Shown piece by piece: positions 1 to 7,744 of a stretch of 23,045 nucleotides of DNA. Position numbers and translations under genes: made by a program. Location of the stretch: the NCBI GenBank assembly GCA_021152555.1, contig JAGKVE010000031.1, forward strand, positions 1 to 23,045, in the 5' to 3' direction. This stretch comes from Bacteroidia bacterium (lineage in GTDB: Bacteria; Bacteroidota; Bacteroidia; Bacteroidales; Paludibacteraceae). The notes under the pieces were generated by a model that saw only the letters and a program-made list of their open reading frames with translations, ran no database searches and was not told the origin of the DNA. Each line of letters opens with the position of its first letter. Position 1 is the stretch's first letter.

Positions 1-1043
1 TCGGTATCGCCACGGAAGAGTACGCCTTGCGGCAATACCACCGCCATACGTCCGACAACAGGCTTCATGCTGGCAACCATGTGCTGAATCCATGCGTAGT
101 CACCGTTGCTGTCATTAGGCGTGCCATAGAGATTACGTCCATACAGGTCGTTCTTCCATTCCGTCGCGCCCCATTGTTCGAGCGAGAAAGGCGGATTAGC
201 TAACACGCAATGGAAACGTGCCAGATGGTCACCGCTCAATATCTTCGGCTCACGCAGCGTATCGCCCTGTCGCACATTGAAATCACTTGCTCCGTGGAGG
301 AAGAGGTTCATCTTGGCGATTGCGGCGTTGGTCACGTTCTTCTCCTGACCGTAAATAGCGCCACAGCAGAGCGAATCGTTGTGCATGTAGCGTATCGCCT
401 CAATCAGCATACCGCCGCTGCCACACGCAGGATCATAGACCGACTCACCGGGTTGCGGATCAAGGATTCGGACCAACAGACGTACCACGCTGCGAGGCGT
501 ATAGAACTCGCCCGCTTTCTTCTTGCTCTCGTCGGCAAACTGTTTGAGCAGAATCTCATAGGCATCGCCCATGAGGTCTGCGGGATAATCGTTATTACCG
601 AGTTTGCGGGAAGAGAAATGCTCGATCAGGTCGCGTATCTTGGCATCGTCAAGGATGGTCTTGTTCATCCAGTTGCTCGTGCCGAAGATACTGAGCACGC
701 CGTACAGCGTCTCAGGGTTGGCGAGTTCTATCTGACGCATGGCACCCACGATAGCACTACCAAGGTTCTCCGTGCGATTACGGATGTCGCTCCAATGACA
801 ACCATCCGGAATGACGAAGCGATGCTGCTCCGGGAAAGCGGCATATTCCTCATCGCCGCCACTCTCCTGCAGCGCAACAGCCGTTTCCTCATCATACACG
901 TCACTCAACCGCTTGAAATACAGCAGCGGTGTGATGTAGTCCTTGAAGTTCTCATGACTCACCGGCCCGCGTATGATGTCGCACGCCTTGTACAAGAAGT
1001 TATACAACTCCTGCGCCGTTGATATGTTCGTCTCTTTAGCCAT
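1..1043 (-). CDS. hsdM: Type I restriction-modification methylase subunit HsdM, 3' end outside the window
   Basis: This is the N-terminal 347 residues of an N6-adenine DNA methyltransferase, the modification subunit of a type I restriction-modification enzyme. It starts at the ATG at 1043 (MAKETNIST) and stays open to the left edge. Residues about 8-150 look like the HsdM N-terminal helical domain. The catalytic domain follows: GEFYTPRSV at 178-186, the SAM-binding motif DPACGSGG at 204-211 and the catalytic motif NPPF at 283-286. In this family the subunit joins HsdS and HsdR to methylate the host and cut unmodified DNA. Those subunits would lie to the left, outside the window. It begins 21 nt after the upstream phosphoesterase-STAND gene and no promoter was seen in that gap, so it is probably read from upstream. 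The family call is very secure. Confidence 0.96.
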   Translation of the reverse strand, partial: MAKETNISTAQELYNFLYKACDIIRGPVSHENFKDYITPLLYFKRLSDVYDEETAVALQESGGDEEYAAFPEQHRFVIPDGCHWSDIRNRTENLGSAIVGAMRQIELANPETLYGVLSIFGTSNWMNKTILDDAKIRDLIEHFSSRKLGNNDYPADLMGDAYEILLKQFADESKKKAGEFYTPRSVVRLLVRILDPQPGESVYDPACGSGGMLIEAIRYMHNDSLCCGAIYGQEKNVTNAAIAKMNLFLHGASDFNVRQGDTLREPKILSGDHLARFHCVLANPPFSLEQWGATEWKNDLYGRNLYGTPNDSNGDYAWIQHMVASMKPVVGRMAVVLPQGVLFRGDT

Positions 1044-1064
1044 ATACAAACATCACTTGTTATT

Positions 1065-4000
1065 TCATCGTTTATTTCTTTTGGCTAATGCTGCTGCATG
1101 AGAGTCAATCATTCGCATTCCTGCAATTTGACCAAATTGTTGTTTCTTTTCGCGGGATAATTCGTGGTTGTATACATAAGCTCGTACACGAGCTCGCAGG
1201 AAATTAGTTACTACTATATTGTTTTTATATTTTTCCATCAAATACTCCAATTCTGATATTTTCATTGGAGCATAGTAACTCTTTATAGTGAAAGAAATTA
1301 TATCCGCAGCAGGACTATCTATTCTCAATGCGACCTCATCGTAGTATTTGTCTATGCCACCGGTACCAACAGAAACAGAAAGATGCGTGAAATTTCCATA
1401 TGTCAGTTTCAACAATAATTGTTGTAATAGAACTCCAACACGTCTTTCTAATTCTGAGTATTTCATACTTTGTGCTCTTGGATTATTGGAAATAAACCCA
1501 TCTATTATTTCTTTTTTCTCACGGCTGAGCATATCTGCTATATAATTAATGAAGCGGAAATTAGCTCTATATGTATCTTCAATTAAAGAAATCAATGTGT
1601 CGCGTTCTACTGTATCACGTTGATTCTTGACCACTTGACCAATTATAGATGTAATCCTATATGTGTTATTGATGTCTCGCAAAATAGGATCATGTTCAAA
1701 ATCCTCTTCGGTTGGGATCAATGCATTTCCGGATTGTTGGGCAGCCCTGATTTGACGAGATTGCTTATCTGCTTCATTTAGCTGACGGGATCTTTCTTGT
1801 TTACTATCCACATTTAATTGAAGGATATTATCTTTTATCGAAGAAATCAGTTGTTGAAGTTTTTCAAAAAGGACATCATCCTGACGTAAAGTTGCTTCTG
1901 GGATGTCCTCAAATGGAAGCCACGTTGCTAATTGCAATTCATCCAACAATACTTTATGTTTGTCTAAATATGCAAGAAAAACCAAGACATTAGCCGACTC
2001 CTCTTTATGAAGAGTGTTTCTCAATTCTGTCACTTCTCTTTTCCCCTCATCCCTATCTAGATTCTCAGCAATATAACGTGCTACTAAATAATAGTAAATA
2101 TACTTATACGAAAAAGAATATACCGCCTTTTCTTCTTCTCTGACAAAAGAAGATTTCAACTTGGCAAGAATAGTTTCCCGTCCTTCTCTCAAATTGTAAT
2201 GTTTAATATATTCATCATACTCATTATAGAATCCCACAGGAGTCGAAGCACTTGTAAATTCTGCAAAAAACTTTATTTTGTGCTGATGCATGTGATAAGC
2301 GACATACGATAAGAAACGAATGATTCCGTCATAGTCACTTTGAGAAAAGTTAGATTTACTTAAGGCCCCTTTCAAAAGAATTTCATATAATGTCGCATAT
2401 GAAGTATGTTGTAATGGAGCATTATTCTCTTGAATAAGTTGCTGCGTCTGGAGCAAAGGTAATATAAAAATCGGATATGCGGGCATTAACTCTTTTCCAA
2501 GAATCGAAGTGACCTGATTGAAAATTATTTTTATCTGGTCTGCAACTGCTTCGCTTTGGTAAGTTGACATATTTTGTCCTATACGATACCATTTGTCTAT
2601 TAAATTATTGCGTTTTTCATAACCGAATGGTTCTATATGGTATTGTATATAAGTAGATTCCGTGTTGTTTTGATCTATCAAAGTGCCTATGTCAATGACA
2701 TCTTTAGATGTAACTATTATCCATTCAAAAGTATTCAATAAAGTCTTATATAATTCATTTTTTGCAGATACATTTAATATACTTTTGTCAATATTATCAA
2801 TAAATAAGATGCGTTTCTTCTTCTCCAGCATCATATATTTGTCGTATGAAGATATGGCGTTTCTTGCATATTGTTTTTTATATGCTTGTTGAAGCGTCCC
2901 TCCTATATGAACACCTTGAATTTCTTCTCCTCGCAAAAACAATGGATATACACCTTTCTCATACATATGCACAGCATACATCTTTAACAGCGATGTTCTT
3001 CCTGATTGACTTTCTCCTTGTAATATATAAACTCGCCCACTGATTAAGTCCTCCAATAGATCTGCCGCATCTGTGTACATATACACTTTATCTCCTGCTA
3101 AATCTGTCAAAGGTTGCAAATCAGGAAAAACATAAATATCTCTAAGATTCAAATCCTTTTTGAATGGATGAGACAATGGAGCACCGGTATTAAGTAAATC
3201 TTGTTTCCATGTCTCCGCAAATTCAAAAGAATGAGTTTTTTGAGGAAGTAATTTAGTCTTTGGAGTAGATAAAATCAGTTCTCCATCTTCTTCAATTATA
3301 TCTTGTATCTCTATTTCCTCCCATTTTTCTGTATCAACCGTGTATATTTGGAAACTATGGTGATCTCCCACTTGCAAAGATTCTGCTTCTAAATACAACA
3401 CTTGATCTTCTGATTCTAATTCTGTACGAAGTTCACTTGCTTTATTGTGCTCATGTCCGCAAAGAAGTATGTGAGAGGAGGAAGATATATGGGTGCGAAA
3501 TTTTACGCGATTATTTCTCTCTGTTTGCGAATCTAACCAACATGGGTTATGGTGGAATAACGTTATCACAATCTGCTGAACATTAGGTGTCTCCTCTTCT
3601 ATGTTTATGAACGTATTCTCAGGCACCAAACAGAATCCATCACTTTCCTTTTCTTCTAAAAATACCGAAGTATTATATGATACTATTTTGAGTTGATGTT
3701 TATCATCCAGTTTCAAATCTTTCAAAGAAGATACAGATGGCTCTTGGTCCTCTTCTGTTACCCGTGAATAGAAATTCCAAAAATCTTTTTGAGGTTCTAA
3801 ACAGATTGATAAAAGTTCTTCCTTAACGAAATCAGAATCTTTTATGCCTTTTATTATTGCAGACCTGACAATAGCTTGAGAACATTTATACTTATTATCG
3901 TGATTTCCCGGTACTATTATAAACTGAATTTCTGCTTTTGAATTCTCGCTCAATAACTCAGACTTCAGTCCTTTTAGAGCTGTTTCAGCATATGTGTATG

Positions 4001-4169
4001 CAGCAACATTGCCTCGATCTATTATATCGCCTGTTACGATAATACATATCTTTTCGCATAGATTTGTTAGCGGACGACATGCAGCGGCTATTTTACCATA
4101 ATGCGTAACTACAAAATCCTCTTGAGAGGAAATGTGGAAATCAGAAAAATGGATAAGTGCAACTTTCAT
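1065..4169 (-). CDS. Metallophosphoesterase-STAND NTPase fusion, candidate antiphage protein
   Basis: This 1034-residue protein joins two domains. Residues 1-260 form a calcineurin-like metallophosphoesterase with the metal-binding series complete: D10-x-H12, GDIID at 47-51, GNHD at 88-91, FHHNP at 205-209 and GHEH at 238-241. Residues about 340-650 form a P-loop NTPase of STAND/NACHT type, with a phosphate loop GESQSGRTS at 385-393 and a Walker B strand RILFIDNID near 453-461. The loop has Arg391 where the family normally has Lys. The rest is mostly helical, with a charged coiled-coil-like stretch near 765-805. No signal peptide or membrane segment is seen, so it is probably cytoplasmic. STAND proteins with an N-terminal effector enzyme are a common antiphage design. 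Here the NTPase would sense and oligomerise and the phosphoesterase would be the effector; that is inference. Its position between an AbiE pair and hsdM supports a defence role. The exact substrate is unknown. Confidence 0.85.
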   Translation of the reverse strand: MKVALIHFSDFHISSQEDFVVTHYGKIAAACRPLTNLCEKICIIVTGDIIDRGNVAAYTYAETALKGLKSELLSENSKAEIQFIIVPGNHDNKYKCSQAIVRSAIIKGIKDSDFVKEELLSICLEPQKDFWNFYSRVTEEDQEPSVSSLKDLKLDDKHQLKIVSYNTSVFLEEKESDGFCLVPENTFINIEEETPNVQQIVITLFHHNPCWLDSQTERNNRVKFRTHISSSSHILLCGHEHNKASELRTELESEDQVLYLEAESLQVGDHHSFQIYTVDTEKWEEIEIQDIIEEDGELILSTPKTKLLPQKTHSFEFAETWKQDLLNTGAPLSHPFKKDLNLRDIYVFPDLQPLTDLAGDKVYMYTDAADLLEDLISGRVYILQGESQSGRTSLLKMYAVHMYEKGVYPLFLRGEEIQGVHIGGTLQQAYKKQYARNAISSYDKYMMLEKKKRILFIDNIDKSILNVSAKNELYKTLLNTFEWIIVTSKDVIDIGTLIDQNNTESTYIQYHIEPFGYEKRNNLIDKWYRIGQNMSTYQSEAVADQIKIIFNQVTSILGKELMPAYPIFILPLLQTQQLIQENNAPLQHTSYATLYEILLKGALSKSNFSQSDYDGIIRFLSYVAYHMHQHKIKFFAEFTSASTPVGFYNEYDEYIKHYNLREGRETILAKLKSSFVREEEKAVYSFSYKYIYYYLVARYIAENLDRDEGKREVTELRNTLHKEESANVLVFLAYLDKHKVLLDELQLATWLPFEDIPEATLRQDDVLFEKLQQLISSIKDNILQLNVDSKQERSRQLNEADKQSRQIRAAQQSGNALIPTEEDFEHDPILRDINNTYRITSIIGQVVKNQRDTVERDTLISLIEDTYRANFRFINYIADMLSREKKEIIDGFISNNPRAQSMKYSELERRVGVLLQQLLLKLTYGNFTHLSVSVGTGGIDKYYDEVALRIDSPAADIISFTIKSYYAPMKISELEYLMEKYKNNIVVTNFLRARVRAYVYNHELSREKKQQFGQIAGMRMIDSHAAALAKRNKR

Positions 4170-4206
4170 ATTCTTGTATTTGATAATTTGTAATTATAAC
4201 ACTTGT

Positions 4207-4311
4207 TTAATCAATCGGTTTGTTGACACACGGATTATTTTCGCTATGCTTCGACCGCAAGCATCGGTCGATGGCTCTATAACGTACTATTGCTCCTTTA
4301 TTCTGTGCCAT
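4207..4311 (-). pseudogene. N-terminal remnant of a WYL-type transcriptional regulator
   Basis: A 34-codon reading frame starts 7 nt after the AbiEii stop codon and encodes MAQNKGAIVRYRAIDRCLRS followed by 14 more residues and a stop. The opening resembles the N-terminus of Bacteroidetes WYL-domain regulators, which often begin NKxAxIRYxxIDxCL and continue for about 300 residues. After about residue 20 the similarity stops, so this looks like the stub left when the phosphoesterase-STAND gene (start 37 nt further on) replaced the rest of the regulator. The alternative is a real small leader peptide that couples translation of abiEii to the next gene. The family match is from memory of the N-terminal pattern only. 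Confidence 0.5.
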
Positions 4312-4318
4312 GGTGATT

Positions 4319-5365
4319 TTAAATTTTACTATTTCTAAACCGCTGCAGCAATTCTTCTAAGCGTGCAGTAAGTTGTTCGTAAGTGGGCGCAGACTTCTTG
4401 TCATAGATATAAGTTCGAAGCATATCTGCATAATCCGCACTATATCGCTCTGCCATTTCGCCTTGCGGAATAAAGTTGATACATTGAGGCATATCCGTGG
4501 TATAATCCACACCTCCCACATGATAAAAGCGTTTTCTATGTTCAACAATAGTTGTATACAATACTGAGTCGGCTAAGGCATCTGCGGCCCAACGTGTATC
4601 TTGTAATTTCTCAATGTCATACAAGTGTCGGCTCATACGCAGGCTACGAGGAGCGCGACGCTGAAACTCCTCATTGAGAAGAAAAGTCTTTTCGAGGAAT
4701 GTACGCGAAGGCAGGATCGTAGGAATAGACATCTGCATCTCATCATCTTCCTGCGGAAAAGCCTCGTATATCAAAGAAGAGATTGTGCGATTCTCAAAAG
4801 GCTCGTCCATGCCAAGACAACTAATCTCAATTTTGACAGTCGGTGGCACATAAGTCAATTGCGTATCAGCGATACTGTTATAATGCAGCAACAAAGCAGT
4901 CGGGTCACTATCATGGTCAACCGGCTTGAGCGTGCTATCCGGCTGAGGAGTCATGGTCACTGGTTCTAATGTGAAATCATCTACGCCTAATCGACGAATT
5001 GCTTCCGCCAACATGGGACATAGTTCATCCACAATAAAGTCGCGTGAATCGCGGCGAAGCAATTTGATTTGTTGATTGTTTTCGCATTGAGCATAAGCAC
5101 GCTGACGAGCATCAATAAAGTATTGTCGTGAAATGAGTAAATCAATATCTTCAGAAAAACGCTTAATCAAATCCCATCCTTTACTCAGGCTCGTGCCACC
5201 TTTGAAGAACATATAATTGGAGCAAGGCAAAGAGAATAACGCCTTCAGTGTGAGCGTTACCCACCAGTCTTTCTCAACCGCGCTATCCACGATTCCTTTA
5301 CTTTCAGCCACTTGCTGTAGCATTACTGTCCGCTCTTGTAACGAAGCATCAATCCACTTACTCAT
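4319..5365 (-). CDS. abiEii: AbiEii/AbiGii-type nucleotidyltransferase toxin
   Basis: A 348-residue protein of the AbiEii toxin family, the nucleotidyltransferase half of a type IV toxin-antitoxin and abortive-infection system. The polymerase-beta-type motif is clear: KGGTSLSKGW at 55-64 followed by RFSEDIDLL at 69-77, with Asp73 and Asp75 as the expected metal ligands. Known members transfer nucleotides to tRNA acceptor ends and stop growth; the target of this one cannot be read from sequence. The size is normal for the family. Its ATG overlaps the last base of the abiEi stop codon, so the two genes are translationally coupled. The pair is the first part of the leftward defence operon. Confidence 0.93.
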   Translation of the reverse strand: MSKWIDASLQERTVMLQQVAESKGIVDSAVEKDWWVTLTLKALFSLPCSNYMFFKGGTSLSKGWDLIKRFSEDIDLLISRQYFIDARQRAYAQCENNQQIKLLRRDSRDFIVDELCPMLAEAIRRLGVDDFTLEPVTMTPQPDSTLKPVDHDSDPTALLLHYNSIADTQLTYVPPTVKIEISCLGMDEPFENRTISSLIYEAFPQEDDEMQMSIPTILPSRTFLEKTFLLNEEFQRRAPRSLRMSRHLYDIEKLQDTRWAADALADSVLYTTIVEHRKRFYHVGGVDYTTDMPQCINFIPQGEMAERYSADYADMLRTYIYDKKSAPTYEQLTARLEELLQRFRNSKI

Positions 5366-5949
5366 TAGTTATTTGGAATTAAAGGTTTTACTAAGGACCG
5401 TTCCCAAACCGGTAGCAACTTTAAGTCATGCTTAATCGTTCGCGGCTCGGGAGTGCGTACTATCAGAGCTGCTATTTGCCCTTTATGCTCATCCGTCACG
5501 TTCTCCTGTCCAATGGCGCGAAGAGCTTGATGGAGCACAGGCATTAGTTTTCCTCGAAAAGCGAAGTTATTTGCCACACCATGCTTGAGTGTAATAGCAT
5601 GTTTGCCGACCGTCACTTGTCGGGCAGCGCCGTTTGTCAAGTATTCATAATTCATAGGAACTTGCGTAGTCAGCCCTAAATGATACATGGCAGTATTGCC
5701 CGTTGGTAAGATGGTGGCATGGTCACGTTTAGCAATAGCCGTGATTACTTCACTGACAGCAGGATAGAGTATTCCAAGACGAGTATGCACAGGTTTATAG
5801 TAAACACCATGTGACAAACGAACTAGCGTACCATCTTTTAACAAGTCGGCGAACACATTTCCAACGTACTCATCGTCATACTCCATGAAAGAGTCGCGGA
5901 ACAAAATAGATCCATCCTTATGTCTCGTTATGCGATCCTTAAGTGTCAT
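5365..5949 (-). CDS. abiEi: AbiEi-type antitoxin and autorepressor (DUF6088 family)
   Basis: A 194-residue protein matching the AbiEi antitoxin family, in the DUF6088 branch common in Bacteroidetes. The first 60 residues look like a winged helix (EYVGNVFADLLKDGTLVRLS then GVYYKP). The rest is the antitoxin domain, with the typical segment ATILPTGNTAMYHLGLTTQV near 78-97. In this family the protein counteracts the AbiEii toxin without stable binding and represses its own promoter through inverted repeats. An inverted repeat lies 16-42 nt upstream of the start, which fits. The ATG at 5949 is the first in frame after the promoter. Confidence 0.9.
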   Translation of the reverse strand: MTLKDRITRHKDGSILFRDSFMEYDDEYVGNVFADLLKDGTLVRLSHGVYYKPVHTRLGILYPAVSEVITAIAKRDHATILPTGNTAMYHLGLTTQVPMNYEYLTNGAARQVTVGKHAITLKHGVANNFAFRGKLMPVLHQALRAIGQENVTDEHKGQIAALIVRTPEPRTIKHDLKLLPVWERSLVKPLIPNN

Positions 5950-5964
5950 AATTTATTATAAAAT

Positions 5965-5991
5965 GTGGGAAAAATTGCAAAAGTTTCCCAC
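5965..5991. promoter_or_regulatory. Inverted-repeat operator, probable AbiEi binding site
   Basis: Perfect 8-bp arms GTGGGAAA (5965-5972) and TTTCCCAC (5984-5991) are separated by 11 bp. The site lies between the abiE promoter and the abiEi start codon, where the AbiEi antitoxin of known systems binds to repress the operon. Binding by this protein is inferred. Confidence 0.6.
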
Positions 5992-6001
5992 TTTTCGACT
6001 G

Positions 6002-6032
6002 CAAAGATACTGCTATTTTTTGTATTATGCAA
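6002..6032 (-). promoter_or_regulatory. Promoter of the abiE defence operon
   Basis: On the minus strand TTG (6032-6030) is followed by exactly 20 bp and TATCTTTG (6009-6002), a full Bacteroidetes-type promoter. The start point would be near 5997, just upstream of the inverted-repeat operator and about 47 nt before abiEi. Confidence 0.8.
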
Positions 6033-6089
6033 ATTATTCTTTAAGAAAATGAGAAAAAAGTGAATTTTTGCTGCATATTTACGAAAACT

Positions 6090-6120
6090 ATCCGGAATTT
6101 TTGCAAAAATCCGGATGTTT
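6090..6120. terminator. Near-perfect palindrome with flanking T-tract, probable terminator
   Basis: Arms ATCCGGA (6090-6096) and TCCGGAT (6110-6116) enclose the palindrome TTTTTGCAAAAA, with one unpaired A. A run of T follows on the + strand (6118-6122), and a shorter AGTTTT follows on the minus strand. It lies between the 3' end of ardA and the abiE promoter, so it may end ardA transcription or mark a module boundary. Confidence 0.5.
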
Positions 6121-6164
6121 TTTGAAAGTCGGGTCATGGAAAGAGCAGCTTGCGCTGCCCTTGC

Positions 6165-6731
6165 TCAATTCCGGAAGATGTGCCCATCGACCTCGGTGTA
6201 ATCGCCACCCGAATCAAGATTGCGCCATACTGCCGAATAATCAATGCAGCATTGCAGCCACTGCGGCAAGTTCTTGAAGTAGCCGCACTCCTCGCACAGG
6301 TACTCGGCGAAATCTTCTGCGCTATCGTACTTGCCCTCGTAGCGCTCCTCGAAATCTTCGAGCGTGCCCTCATCCCAATAGGTAAGATACGCTTCGTATG
6401 CTTCGCGCTTTTCCTCGCTCAGCTCGGCATAAGCTTTGATTTTATCGAACGTGCTTTCGCCCATGCAGCCTTCACAATACCATTGTTCGGGGTAGTGCTC
6501 GTAATCTTGGAACATGAGTTCCGGATCCTGCTCATCCGCATGTAGGCGGTTGCAGAAATCGATAAACTCGTGGTACGTTTCAAAGGTTGTTAAATCAATC
6601 CACATGCCGTACAAACTTTGCTTGCAGTTGTACTTGTAGTACGTGCCACAACAGACTGCCGGATTGCTGTTCTCATAGTGTGCAGCGTGTGCACGGATTT
6701 CGTTCTTGGTTAATGGTTCTCTGTAGTTCAT
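6165..6731 (-). CDS. ardA: ArdA-type antirestriction protein
   Basis: A 188-residue, strongly acidic protein of the ArdA family, a DNA mimic that blocks type I restriction enzymes. It has the family features in order: GTYYKYNCKQSLYGMWIDL at 29-47, a FIDFCNRLHADEQDPELMF segment near 56-74, an acidic middle with EDFEERYEGKYDSAEDFAEY, and a C-terminal block ending VDGHIFRN. ArdA proteins are usually carried by conjugative elements and plasmids, which use them to survive in a restricting host. The gene lies 22 nt after a small unknown gene on the same strand. Its neighbour across the abiE cluster is a type I methylase, the natural opponent of ArdA. Cysteine pairs (CCG, CEGC, CEEC) are frequent and might bind metal, which is a guess. 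Confidence 0.9.
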   Translation of the reverse strand: MNYREPLTKNEIRAHAAHYENSNPAVCCGTYYKYNCKQSLYGMWIDLTTFETYHEFIDFCNRLHADEQDPELMFQDYEHYPEQWYCEGCMGESTFDKIKAYAELSEEKREAYEAYLTYWDEGTLEDFEERYEGKYDSAEDFAEYLCEECGYFKNLPQWLQCCIDYSAVWRNLDSGGDYTEVDGHIFRN

Positions 6732-6753
6732 AATGCTAAAAATTTAAAAGTTA

Positions 6754-7053
6754 TTAAAATACGTTTATATTGGCGGCTCTCATAGCCATCATATTATCAA
6801 GCGCTTTTTGTTGTGCGCGCTCCCATGCGAGTTCGCGCTCTAACTGCTTATACAGCCAAGCACCACGACCGGACATCAAATCGCGTTCGAGTTCCTGCTG
6901 TGCTTTGAAATCCTCAACACTGCAAGTGTATCGTACAATTTCTTTAACAACCTCGCTCTTGGGGCTTTCTATAACGGGAGCGGCTACGGATGATTCACTC
7001 CATAAAAGAGGGAGTTCTAACTGACTTTGCTGATGTGAAATGTGCTTGTACAT
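6754..7053 (-). CDS. Small protein of unknown function upstream of ardA
   Basis: A 99-residue protein that I do not recognise. The N-terminal half is rich in Ser, Gln, Pro and Val and probably flexible. The C-terminal half (about 45-95) is charged, with Arg, Glu and Gln (ELERDLMSGRGAWLYKQLER), and likely forms a long helix. The ATG at 7053 is followed by a clean frame that ends 22 nt before ardA, so the two genes are probably cotranscribed. No promoter of the Bacteroidetes type was found just upstream. A mobile-element accessory role is inferred from context alone. Confidence 0.6.
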   Translation of the reverse strand: MYKHISHQQSQLELPLLWSESSVAAPVIESPKSEVVKEIVRYTCSVEDFKAQQELERDLMSGRGAWLYKQLERELAWERAQQKALDNMMAMRAANINVF

Positions 7054-7329
7054 AATTGCTGAATTTTATTTACGGTGCATTCGAAGTGCTTTGGTGAGAT
7101 TGGTTGCAAGACTCGACCGACAAATACTACCGTCTGCGTGTGGAGATTTTTCGAGGCGACTTGTATAGCCTTGCTTATCGAGAGAAAGTATTAACTTCGC
7201 GCCGGAAATAGAGTTCAGCGGACAAGCACGTCATCAGCGAAGAGTGAACTGCCTATGGAGTGGACCATCTGCCGCTTCCGGGCAAGCCACAAGAGTACAG
7301 CACGTGCGTCAGCATGTAGAGGGCAAGAT

Positions 7330-7680
7330 CAACGAGGTAACCTTGCCCGTTTCCGCGCCGCGAGCACCTTAGTCTGGGAAAGGTTACAAAAAGTTACCAA
7401 AGCAACCAGCGCGGTAACCTTCGGTAACCTCTCAAAAAAAACAAGCACATAAAAGAAAATATATAAACCACATACATTTTGGAGTACACACCGTTAACAG
7501 CGTACACAGTATTGATTTACAGGCATTTAAGTAAAACTATATATCCTTAACAATGTTAATATTCTTATATAATGTTAACAATGTTTACAAATATTAACGG
7601 ATGTTTACTTGGTCTATGCGCATAAATTGCTGATAATAAGCAATGTGTACAATGTGTACGATGTTAATGCGTGTACCACA
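7330..7680. other. Intergenic region with clustered short repeats, possible replication origin
   Basis: The gene-free stretch 7054-7707 holds no convincing coding frame. Between 7336 and 7430 there are five copies of GGTAACCT or its reverse complement, three exact (7336, 7413, 7423) and two near copies in the other orientation (7381, 7392). Next comes an AT-rich part with ATGTTAA or ATGTTTAC repeats (7552, 7571, 7580, 7601) and TGTGTAC repeats in both orientations (7484, 7502, 7644, 7654). Iteron-like clusters beside AT-rich DNA are typical of origins, and a primase-helicase gene lies next to it. The role is inferred; it could also be a regulatory region for the ardA operon. Confidence 0.35.
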
Positions 7681-7707
7681 GCAAAAGACCATCAACCCAA
7701 GGACATG

Positions 7708-7738
7708 AAAAAAGCGCACAACCAATGGTCATGCGCTT
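7708..7738 (-). terminator. Terminator of the primase-helicase operon
   Basis: On the minus strand a GCGCA...TGCGC stem with a further ACCA-TGGT pairing closes a small loop and is followed by a run of six T. It lies just past the primase-helicase stop codon. Confidence 0.7.
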
Positions 7739-7744
7739 CCTCTC

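Noticed and set aside
210..1022. A long + strand frame of 270 codons
   Set aside because: It is the antisense shadow of hsdM, whose minus-strand product has clear methyltransferase motifs.
5946..6137. A 63-codon minus-strand frame upstream of abiEi
   Set aside because: It overlaps the abiE promoter, the operator and the palindrome, and its Lys/Phe/Asn-rich product is typical of AT-rich intergenic DNA.
7255..7452. A 65-codon + strand frame in the origin-like region
   Set aside because: No recognisable domain, no promoter, and it crosses the repeated GGTAACCT sites.
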